Source: CAIYOL01 sp964494805
GTDB lineage: Bacteria; Planctomycetota; Phycisphaerae; Sedimentisphaerales; Anaerobacaceae
Assembly: GCA_964494805.1 (NCBI GenBank)
Contig: CAZBST010000003.1
Span: 62,001-126,000, forward strand
Direction of reading: 5' to 3'
DNA length: 64,000 nt
A program made the position numbers and the translations under genes. How positions within the stretch are numbered: the stretch's first letter is position 1; the number at the start of each line of letters is the position of its first letter. The notes under the pieces are model-generated. The model had not been told where the DNA came from. It did not search any database and saw only the letters and a list, made by a program, of their open reading frames with translations. Of this stretch, positions 34,185 through 41,720 are shown in pieces.

Positions 34185-36523
34185 TTATTCCCAGCAACTG
34201 CCATACTCATCCATGCCGCAGGCCAACCATTCTGATGCGAATACGGCGAAATCTTTCATATCGACTTTACAGTCACGGTTTGCATCCATCCGCGGCCGGT
34301 TCGCACAAGCTCCCCTTGTAACCAGCAAGTCATAATCGCCTACGGCCCCGTCGAAATCTGCCACCCTGATTAAGTAGCTCTTTCCTTTTACCACATCAAG
34401 AGTTACTTCTGACTGCAGGTTATCCAGGCTGTAATCGTCGTTGCAGGCCAGCTGCGAGCCGCCGCACGCCTCGAAAACGCTTAGGACCGTATCAAAGGTG
34501 CTTCCGTCGGTGGAGATTGTAACGGAGCCGCCCTGCGTCGGATTGTAAATGTTCCATGCGTCATATATGTCATAGTATCCGCAGCTGCTCATATCGGCAC
34601 CGCTTGGAACATATTTGCTTGTTCCGTAGTGCGCAGCACCATCAATAATCTTTAGTGCCGAATTGCAATTACCTTTACTGTTCATTGCCCGCAGAAAATC
34701 TTTGTCAGCATATATGTCGGCATTTCCATTGCGCTCGTCTTCCCAGACAACGATATTATCGCTTATAGCAGGAAGAACCTGATCTGCCAAATCCGTGCAG
34801 ACTGCAAACTCCACGGCCGTTTCGATATTGTAACCGTATATGTCATAATTTTCATTGCGGGAGTCTCTCCAGACAACGACATTTCTGCTTACAGCAGGAG
34901 AACCTTGGTTTGCAAAAGCCGTGCAGATGGCAAACTCCATGGTCGTTTCGATATCGTAACCGTATATATCATAATTCCCATTGCGATAGTCTTGCCAAAC
35001 AACGATATTGCCGCTTACCGCAGGATCATACTGGTGTGCCGAATCTGTGCAGATGGGAAACTCTGTTGCGGTTTCGATATCGTAACCATATATGTCATAA
35101 TTTCCATTGCGGTTGTCTTGCCAGACAACGGTATTGCTGCTTATCGCGGGATACTGCTGGGATGCCGAATCCGTACAGATAGCAGACTCTGCGTGCGTTT
35201 TGATATTGTAACCGTATATGTCCCAATTCCCATTACGATAGTCTTGCCAGACAACGATATTGCCGCTTACAGCTGGATTGCGCTGATCTGACAAATCCAT
35301 GCAGACGACAAACTCAGTTCCGGTTTCGATATCGTAACCGTATATGTCACGATTCCCATTGCGCTGGTCTTCCCAGACAACGATATTACCGCTTACAGCA
35401 GGGTAAGACTGATTTGCCGAATCCGTGCAGATGGCAAACTCCGTCGAAGTTTCCGCATCGTAACCATATATGTCATAATTTCCATTGCGATTGTCATACC
35501 AGACAATAATATTGCCGTTTACAGCAGGTTCATACTGACCCGCCGAATCTGTGCAAACTGCAAACTCCGTACCCGTTTGGATATACTCGCTGTATATGTC
35601 ATAATTTCCATTGCGATAGTCACTCCAAACAACAACATTGCCGCTTACAACGGCAGCGTACTGGGTTGCCGAATTCATGCAGACGGCAAACTCCGTTGCG
35701 GTTTCAATATTGTAACCATATATGTCATAATTCCCATTGCGGATGTCCTGCCAGACAACGATATTACCGCTTACCGTGGGATAAGACTGGTCTGCCGAAT
35801 CCGTGCAGATGGGAAACTCCGTGCCTGTTTCGATATCGTAACCATATATATCAATATTCCCATTGCGATAGTCTTGCCAGACAACGATATTGCCGCTTAC
35901 AACGGGGTAGGTCTGGCCTGCTGAATCTGTACAGATAGCAAACTCCGTTGCCTTTTCGATATCGTAACCGTATATGTCCCAGTTCCCATTGCGGTAATCT
36001 TGCCAAACAACAGTATGACCACTTATAGCAGGGTGTTCCGAACTGGACGGGTCCATCATACAGATGACAAACTCCGTGCCCGTTTCGATATCGTAACCGT
36101 ATATGTCAGGATTCCCATTGCGACTTTCTGTCCACACAACGATATTACCGCTTACAGCGGAGCGGGATCGAACTGACCTGCTGAATCCGTACAGATGGAA
36201 AACTCCAAACCTGTTGCGTTATTGTAAGCGTATATATCATAATTTCCATTACGGTCGTCCTCCCAGACAGCAATGTTACCACTTACAGCGGGATCGTACT
36301 GACCTGCTGAATGCGTACAGATAGCTAACTCCGTTCCGGTATCGGTATCATAACCGTATATGTCATGATTTCCATTGCGATAGTCATCCCAGACAACGAT
36401 ATTACCGCTTACAGCGGGAGCACTCTGGTTTACATAATGAGTGCAGATGGCTGTCTCTGCCCTAACCTGCTGGACCGTCAAAGTTAATAAAAGAATTGCC
36501 GCTGAAAGAATTGTCTTTTTCAT
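34185..36523 (-). pseudogene. TolB-like 14-repeat secreted protein with dockerin, split by a 5-bp duplication
   Basis: Secreted repeat protein broken by one frameshift. The first part (36523-36152) has a signal peptide and two-and-a-half repeats and then stops. The second part (36137-34185) continues the array. Each unit is 42 residues (126 bp) of the form VVWxDYRNGNxDIYGYDIET followed by xTEFAICTDSAxQ and PAVSGN, a TolB/WD40-like beta-propeller blade; about 14 units are present. A PPC-like beta domain follows, then a dockerin-like tail (DANRDCKVDMKDFAVFASEWL). The break coincides with a tandem AGCGG-AGCGG at 36156-36165, and removing one copy restores one frame. It could be a true mutation, slipped-strand variation or an assembly error. 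I chose ATG 36523 over 36532 for its AGGAGG spacing. Confidence 0.8.
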
Positions 36524-36613
36524 CGCTTTCATCCTCCTAAAAAACCCGCTTTTGATGGTTTGAACGCCTAAATCTGCGTTAGAATTTTAGCTGTTTCTTT
36601 TCCAAAGATAAAC

Positions 36614-36642
36614 ACGATATATTATTTTAAGCTTGCTGTCAA
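36614..36642 (-). promoter_or_regulatory. Promoter of the TolB-like repeat gene
   Basis: On the minus strand, perfect TTGACA (36637-36642), a 17-bp spacer and TATCGT (36614-36619), about 90 bp upstream of the start codon. Confidence 0.55.
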
Positions 36643-36765
36643 GGATTTTTATTAAATATTTGAGGAGGGAGAGTGCACCACGGCGGAGTAGCACGGGGAA
36701 CATAGCAGTGTATACGAGCAGAAGACAGCACAAGCAAAGCAATCATTTTTTTAAAGGCAAAAGAA

Positions 36766-36788
36766 CCCCGTCATACGAGATGACGGGG
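36766..36788. other. Terminator-like hairpin without an upstream gene
   Basis: CCCCGTCA-TACGAGA-TGACGGGG is a perfect 8-bp stem. On the minus strand it is followed by TTCTTTT. No gene reads into it in either direction, so it may insulate the two divergent promoters that flank it. Confidence 0.4.
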
Positions 36789-36833
36789 CTAACCGATTTC
36801 GAGATTGCGTGCAGTTTTCACGGTGGAATTTAC

Positions 36834-36862
36834 TTGATTTTTGGGGGCAAGTGTGGTATAAT
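36834..36862 (+). promoter_or_regulatory. Extended -10 promoter of the 145-residue membrane protein
   Basis: TTGATT (36834-36839), a 17-bp spacer and perfect TATAAT (36857-36862) preceded by TGG (extended -10), about 35 bp before the start codon at 36902. Confidence 0.65.
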
Positions 36863-36901
36863 TATGCCGTTTTAGATGTGCGATAATGCGGGAGCCAAGT
36901 T

Positions 36902-37339
36902 ATGAAAAAACTTGTGTTTATACTCGCGCTTCTTTTTCCAGCGACAATAGCACTGGCTAATCCGAGCTCCAACCCTTTTCCAATGGACTGGCTTAAATCC
37001 ACTATTTTTTACGTTTCGTGCTTTGGGACGGAGGTCCTTCTGGTCGTAACCATATTATTCTTCTGCCATATGTCGGTAGTACCGCTGCTGATTACCTTAT
37101 TCATAGGCAACCTTTTGATGTACTTCTTTATATTCCAGCCTGTCCTTGAGGCGACTGAGAATGTTCTGGCTTCGGAGGCGGTGATAGTTTTTGTCGAGGG
37201 GGTTTTCATTAAAATGCTAAGCAGGTTCGATACCTTTCAACTGGATGATTTCAAGAGATTGAAATGGATAACCGCATTTATAATCGCGGCGGCAGGCAAT
37301 TTTCTTTCATACTATTCCGGCATAGTCATCGGAGGGTGA
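36902..37339 (+). CDS. Small membrane protein of unknown function
   Basis: 145-residue protein with a cleavable-looking signal (MKKLVFILALLFPATIALA) and three further membrane segments (TIFYVSCFGTEVLLVVTILFF, VVPLLITLFIGNLLMYFFIF, KWITAFIIAAAGNFLSYYSG). A short amphipathic linker with FDTFQLDDFKRL sits between the last two. I do not recognise the family. It is preceded by a strong promoter and appears monocistronic. The segment that follows (37340-37501) carries a partial copy of the GCCGCGGGGGCTTT repeat and no gene. Confidence 0.65.
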   Translation: MKKLVFILALLFPATIALANPSSNPFPMDWLKSTIFYVSCFGTEVLLVVTILFFCHMSVVPLLITLFIGNLLMYFFIFQPVLEATENVLASEAVIVFVEGVFIKMLSRFDTFQLDDFKRLKWITAFIIAAAGNFLSYYSGIVIGG

Positions 37340-37501
37340 ATTGACCCTGGGTTCCAGATAAAGACATTCTGGGATCTTCGCTACGCTACGAGATTTTAGG
37401 GATTCAACTACCTGCGCTTTTGATTGATTTTGCCCCGCTCAAGCGCCGCGGGGGCTTTGTAAAGTAATCCTCGCGTCTGCAACCCCGGGTAAAACCCTGG
37501 G

Positions 37502-38113
37502 CTAAATATCATCAATAGTCCATGCTTTGGCAATATCCGGATTACGCTCAAAAAAATCTCTGCGAACTTCGCTTTTAACCGTGTTTAGTGGACAGGCGAA
37601 ATTCATACACTGAGAACAAAGAAACGTTCTTAATGTCATAAAAAAGCCTGCTGTTGTCAGGAGATAAACCACCAGCAGGAACCATTGAAACCCGGCAATC
37701 AGGAAAATGAGAGGATATCCCCAGATGAGTATGAGACCGGCAAAAAATATAAGCTTTTCCAAAAATGTCAATGGGCCGGGACGATATTTCCAAATTTTGG
37801 GTGAGCCGTAGTTTGCCCAACATTTTAATGAGCTTGCCTCTTCGGCATAATGAGGACAGTGGGAACACATCACCCGGATTTCGACAAATCCAAAATATCC
37901 TACTATCAAAATCAGCCAGGGAACCAGCAGCCAACCATTTACATGGTAGATTCCGGCTGCCCCTAACAGAAAGGAAGGAAAGACAATCAACAGAAAGTAT
38001 ATCAAGTCTTTGAGCGTAAAATGGCAATGTAGGGCATTGCTGACTGTGCAGTTATCACATGTCTCAGATATGCACGTCGCAATCGGTTTGTTTGGATCTA
38101 AAAAAAATTTCAT
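37502..38113 (-). CDS. Cysteine-rich polytopic membrane protein
   Basis: 203-residue membrane protein with four to five helices and three Cys-rich loops: CISETCDNCTVSNALHCHF at the N-terminus, MCSHCPHYAEEASSLKC in the middle and FLCSQCMNFACPLN near the C-terminus. The clusters resemble metal or iron-sulfur sites in membrane electron-transfer or metal-handling proteins, but their spacing does not match a family I can name. No redox partner is adjacent. The upstream AT-rich DNA offers no clear promoter. Function unknown. Confidence 0.65.
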   Translation of the reverse strand: MKFFLDPNKPIATCISETCDNCTVSNALHCHFTLKDLIYFLLIVFPSFLLGAAGIYHVNGWLLVPWLILIVGYFGFVEIRVMCSHCPHYAEEASSLKCWANYGSPKIWKYRPGPLTFLEKLIFFAGLILIWGYPLIFLIAGFQWFLLVVYLLTTAGFFMTLRTFLCSQCMNFACPLNTVKSEVRRDFFERNPDIAKAWTIDDI

Positions 38114-38232
38114 AAATACCTTCTTTCATAATTTATAAGGGCTAACACCAGGTTCATAGGAGCATTGTTCAAGTAGTATAGCATTTGGAACATTTGTTTG
38201 AATTTTACCGTATTTTTCAGATTTTCATAATT

Positions 38233-38340
38233 GTTTTTTGCTTGCGGTGGCGGCGCGAAGAAAACGCTGAAAATGTTGAGTTGCAGAGGAAATTTTGATA
38301 TTTTTTTTAGAAAACTGGATAGCTTGGTTGCGTGGCCAAG
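38233..38340 (+). repeat. Long imperfect direct repeat, left copy
   Basis: The segment with AACGCTGAAAATGTTGAGTT and TTTTAGAAAACTGGATAGCT recurs at 41563-41670 at about 80% identity. It lies inside a marginal 83-residue ORF (38231-38482) whose right copy is interrupted by stops and a 2-bp deletion, so the two may be relics of one lost gene. No family is recognised. The flanking gene-free DNA 38114-38230 and 38341-38517 shows nothing else. Confidence 0.55.
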
Positions 38341-38517
38341 GGTCTATTATGGTAAACGTCAGCTTATGAAATTCGATTGTCAGGATTCCATTTTGGAGTC
38401 ACGCTCACCGGCAGTGGCTGAACTTGAACGTTGGGCCAATGATGGCTTGGTGCTGTCTCGGAGGCTCGCCAATGAGCACTAACCGCCAGCGCATCCGGTT
38501 GAATTCTGCCGGCAATA

Positions 38518-41229
38518 CTATTTTTCCCAAAGCCAATTATCCCGCAAAAGGGCAAGGTCTTGTATATCAACTATCCCATCACCGCCATTTGGTTCGATGT
38601 CTGCAGAAGGTACGCCAGTCTGCAGCCACTGCGAGGCAAGAATTGCAAAATCTACAAAATCAACGTCGTAATCATAGTCTAAATCACCCATGGCCCCAAC
38701 ACATTGCCGTATAACCCCAAGATCATAGGGGATGTTACCATAACCTCCATAATCTCCATCCACTACTCCCTGAATTAGAAACTGACAGCGGTCTATATCG
38801 CTGATTTCCATTCTTTCATTCTTTCCCGCGCGGATTATTTCACCGTGTGAAACCTGGTCTGTCCAGTGGTCTGCAAAGTAAACAAGCTTATCTTTATGCG
38901 CCCATTGCTCTTCAACCTTTGTCCACGTCCCACCAGGATTGTCTGCTGTCCACAATTCGTAGTACCTGCCCCCGCCAGGCCCGCCACCACCTATACTCTC
39001 TGTTATCATATAGAACTTACCATCGGCAATATTTTTATAGACTTGCGGTCCTTCAAAGGTATCGGTGGCAACTATTGTAAAATGCGACCAGCCGTATGGG
39101 AAATTCGCAACTGTTGTGCTGCGCCGTAAAATCGTGCCGTCATCCGGGGCAGAAAAGATGTACACATTGTTGCCGTCAGAAATACAACAGTGATCGATAC
39201 TACCATCGGTAATGCCCATCGATTGTGAATCCGTCCATCCGTTGGGGTCGTTGATATCTGTACTGGTCGAAAAGCTCGAGTAATGAATTAAATACCATAT
39301 GCCTTGCGGTTCAAAAAAGAATACATTCGGCGCGCAGCCGTGTACGTGGTTTTGAATATTATAATGAGTTGCAGTCCGTAGCCCGGCAATTGATGTTGCA
39401 TTAGCATAACCCATACTGTACTGACCACCATGGCCACAGAAGGTATAAAAGAGGTGCCATTTGCCCCCGGCATACACAATGGACGGGTCTTTGACAGATA
39501 AGTTATCAAATGAGTCCGGTGGTCCATTTTCAAAACATCTTTCATCTATTCTCCACGTTAGAGTCGGTTCGTAAGTCGTAAAGCTCCAGAGGCCGCCTTT
39601 AAAGATTGCGTAATCAGGTGCGGCATTGACCTCGTCGATACGCCAATAATAGGTTGTGTTAAAATCGAGAAATTCGGGCGGGGTATAAGTCGTAACAGAT
39701 TGGTTCTCGCTGACGAGCACGTCCCTTGGATCCGTTCTATTGGCATCGTTGACATCGTTAAAATTGGTGCCGAAATATACATCGTGCTTTTCTGCATATT
39801 CGCCCTTTTCCCAGCTAAGAGTCACATCTCGGAGCATTCTTTGTGCGCCATCAAGCGGCACCGGATTGCTGGCAATTAGAACCGGCACATGAGTTGTAAA
39901 GCTCCAGAGGTCACCTGTGAAGATTGTGTAGTCTGGTGCAGAATTAACCTCATCAATACGCCAATAGTAAGTTGTGTTTGTATCGAGAAATTCGAGCGGG
40001 GTATAAGTCGTAACAGATTGGTTCTCGCTGACGAGCACGTCCCTTGGATCCGTTCTATTGGCATCGTTGACATCGTTAAAATTGGTGCCGAAATATACAT
40101 CGTGCTTCTCAGCATATATGCTCTCTTTCCACTCAAGAATCACGTCTACGGGCACGTCCTCTGTGCCATCAAACGGCACCGGACGGTGGGCATATTTTGT
40201 CGGAACGAAAGGAGTCAAGGCATTCGGCTCCACCTTTATAGCATTGACAAAAGCAAAGGGCTGATCCTCCGGACTTTCCGGGCCCTTGCTGCTTGTCAGG
40301 ACGATTCTGCCTAAATCATCTGTCGTGGCTGTCCCGCTAAAGGCGTACTTATATAAATCCTGCCAGCCTGCAGGAGGTTGGTTATCAAAGAGAGGCCAAC
40401 CCGTCGCACCGCCTGTGAAGTTGGTGTCAAAAATATGTGTGCCATTGGCATACCAATTCGCGGTTCGACTCTCTCCCGTTTGGCTATCGTATGCCCATAT
40501 CGTTATGTTACAGTCTCGATTGACCCCCAGGCCCCACAGCATGATAGTAACCCCACTCGGATACGTCCCATAGATAAAATCACGATAAATTCTCTCGCCG
40601 GCTCGCGGATTATACCAGCACGGGTCAGGCACGATTGAGCCGAAGAACTTATCATACATCTCCATTGCGCCAGAAGGGTCATCACGCAGGGCTGATGAAA
40701 GGTCTCCTGCAAGGTCAATTATAACACCATTTACTTCACTGCCGCTGTCTGTTCGGATAAATTTAGTAAAGCCGGTCTGGGTGTTCGCATCGTCATTGTT
40801 TAGGTCATAGTTGAAGTCCAGCTTGAGCACAGGGGGGGTAGTGTCAACATCGGTGGTTGCAGATGGAGTGGTTCTCGACCAGCGACTCTGAGTATTGGGG
40901 TCACCGCCATTATCATCACATGTTCTGACCTTGAACGAATACGTGGTGCCCGGAGTAAGGCCTGTAGCCGTGTAATTCGCATCTGATACCCAACCGCTGC
41001 TTTTGCTGCCGTCCTCGATGCATTCGAAGTAGTACCTTACGGGCGGATTGTTCACGTCTATAGCGGGCGTTGCTTTCATATAAATTGTATTTGGCCCCGT
41101 TGCCGCCGGGACAAACCTCCAGCTCATAAAGTGGGGCTTTGGATCATAGCCATCGGTAGCACCGTAACAGGGCGACAAGGCAAAAGCTATAGTTATAAAC
41201 AAATACGTGCAAAAATGCTTACCAGACAT
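38518..41229 (-). CDS. GH62-like alpha-L-arabinofuranosidase with FN3-like pair and dockerin
   Basis: 903-residue secreted enzyme. I chose ATG at 41229 (MSGKHFCTYLFITIAFALSP) because AAAGGAGG lies just upstream and a signal peptide follows. An N-terminal Ig/FN3-like and discoidin-like region leads to two near-identical ~106-residue FN3-like units (about residues 360-570). The catalytic domain (about 580-840) resembles GH62: VKDPSIVYAGGKWHLFYTF, SMGYANATS, DTFEGPQVYK, WTDQVSHGEIIRAG and CQFLIQGVVD. GH62 removes arabinose from arabinoxylan or arabinan. The C-terminus is dockerin-like (DLDYDYDVDFVDFAILASQWLQ). GH3 and GH51 enzymes are encoded nearby. The GH62 call rests on motif resemblance. Confidence 0.8.
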   Translation of the reverse strand: MSGKHFCTYLFITIAFALSPCYGATDGYDPKPHFMSWRFVPAATGPNTIYMKATPAIDVNNPPVRYYFECIEDGSKSSGWVSDANYTATGLTPGTTYSFKVRTCDDNGGDPNTQSRWSRTTPSATTDVDTTPPVLKLDFNYDLNNDDANTQTGFTKFIRTDSGSEVNGVIIDLAGDLSSALRDDPSGAMEMYDKFFGSIVPDPCWYNPRAGERIYRDFIYGTYPSGVTIMLWGLGVNRDCNITIWAYDSQTGESRTANWYANGTHIFDTNFTGGATGWPLFDNQPPAGWQDLYKYAFSGTATTDDLGRIVLTSSKGPESPEDQPFAFVNAIKVEPNALTPFVPTKYAHRPVPFDGTEDVPVDVILEWKESIYAEKHDVYFGTNFNDVNDANRTDPRDVLVSENQSVTTYTPLEFLDTNTTYYWRIDEVNSAPDYTIFTGDLWSFTTHVPVLIASNPVPLDGAQRMLRDVTLSWEKGEYAEKHDVYFGTNFNDVNDANRTDPRDVLVSENQSVTTYTPPEFLDFNTTYYWRIDEVNAAPDYAIFKGGLWSFTTYEPTLTWRIDERCFENGPPDSFDNLSVKDPSIVYAGGKWHLFYTFCGHGGQYSMGYANATSIAGLRTATHYNIQNHVHGCAPNVFFFEPQGIWYLIHYSSFSTSTDINDPNGWTDSQSMGITDGSIDHCCISDGNNVYIFSAPDDGTILRRSTTVANFPYGWSHFTIVATDTFEGPQVYKNIADGKFYMITESIGGGGPGGGRYYELWTADNPGGTWTKVEEQWAHKDKLVYFADHWTDQVSHGEIIRAGKNERMEISDIDRCQFLIQGVVDGDYGGYGNIPYDLGVIRQCVGAMGDLDYDYDVDFVDFAILASQWLQTGVPSADIEPNGGDGIVDIQDLALLRDNWLWEK
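39678..40107 (-). repeat. Recent FN3-module duplication inside the GH62 gene
   Basis: The 112 bp at 39678-39789 are identical to 39996-40107 (period 318 bp, 106 codons), encoding the KHDVYFGTNFNDVNDANRTD region of both FN3-like units. Perfect identity at all codon positions indicates recent duplication or gene conversion. Confidence 0.85.
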
Positions 41230-41327
41230 CTTTTTCCTCCTTTTTGATGTTCGTAGGTAGGTAAAACGCTGGGGCTCTACCAACTACATTCACTTCGGTT
41301 AATTTAAAAACAGCCTTTTATTTTACA

Positions 41328-41357
41328 TTTTTACCATTTTCCGGTATTACTTGTCAA
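41328..41357 (-). promoter_or_regulatory. Candidate promoter of the GH62 gene
   Basis: On the minus strand, perfect TTGACA (41352-41357), an 18-bp spacer and TAAAAA (41328-41333), about 100 bp upstream of the start codon. Confidence 0.45.
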
Positions 41358-41505
41358 GGACAAAATACGCGCGATTTGGGCTAAGAAAGGAACCCGTCAC
41401 AGGCGGATAAAGCGGCAGGTTTTGGGATTTTTTGAACAGGTTTGGGCGGACTCCCATCCTTCATCCAACGAAATGGACTACGGAGGGCAGGTGCAGCCCC
41501 TACGA

Positions 41506-41568
41506 TTTATGCGAACAATGCTTCGGTGAAGGTGTCGGGGTTGAACTCGGCAATGTCTTCGGGTTTTT
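41506..41568 (-). pseudogene. Orphan 3' fragment of ftsY
   Basis: Read on the minus strand, this 63-nt block encodes KPEDIAEFNPDTFTEALFA and a stop, identical in protein to the C-terminus of the intact FtsY (46071-46133). The DNA differs at eight positions and all eight are synonymous. Homology ends abruptly at GGTTTTT on one side and just beyond the stop codon on the other. It is a remnant of an ftsY from a diverged lineage, in the same orientation as the real gene, on the far side of the GH3-GH51 block. Confidence 0.9.
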
Positions 41569-41670
41569 GGAAGGTGCGGTCTTGGTGAGGAGGAAACGCT
41601 GAAATTATTGCATTGCAGAGGAGATTTTGATATTTTTTAGAAAACCGGATAGTTTGGTTGCGCAGCTTAT
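41563..41670 (+). repeat. Long imperfect direct repeat, right copy
   Basis: Matches 38233-38340 (for example AACGCTGAAATTATTGCATT and TTTAGAAAACCGGATAGTTT). It begins at the point where the ftsY-fragment homology ends. The gene-free stretch 41230-41720 otherwise holds only the GH62 promoter and the ftsY fragment. Confidence 0.55.
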
Positions 41671-41720
41671 GGGAAAATATATCTTTTCAAAATTATAACA
41701 AGTAAAGAAGAGAGAATTCA

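Noticed and set aside
34900..36324. Several long plus-strand ORFs across the repeat gene
   Set aside because: They are antisense shadows of the 126-bp coding repeats on the minus strand and repeat with the same period.
34185..36532. CRISPR-like array
   Set aside because: Units are 126 bp, contiguous, without spacers, and translate as 42-residue propeller blades.
38231..38482. 83-residue protein-coding gene
   Set aside because: No ribosome site or family. Its repeat partner at 41563-41670 is full of stops, so it is reported as a repeat and possible gene relic.
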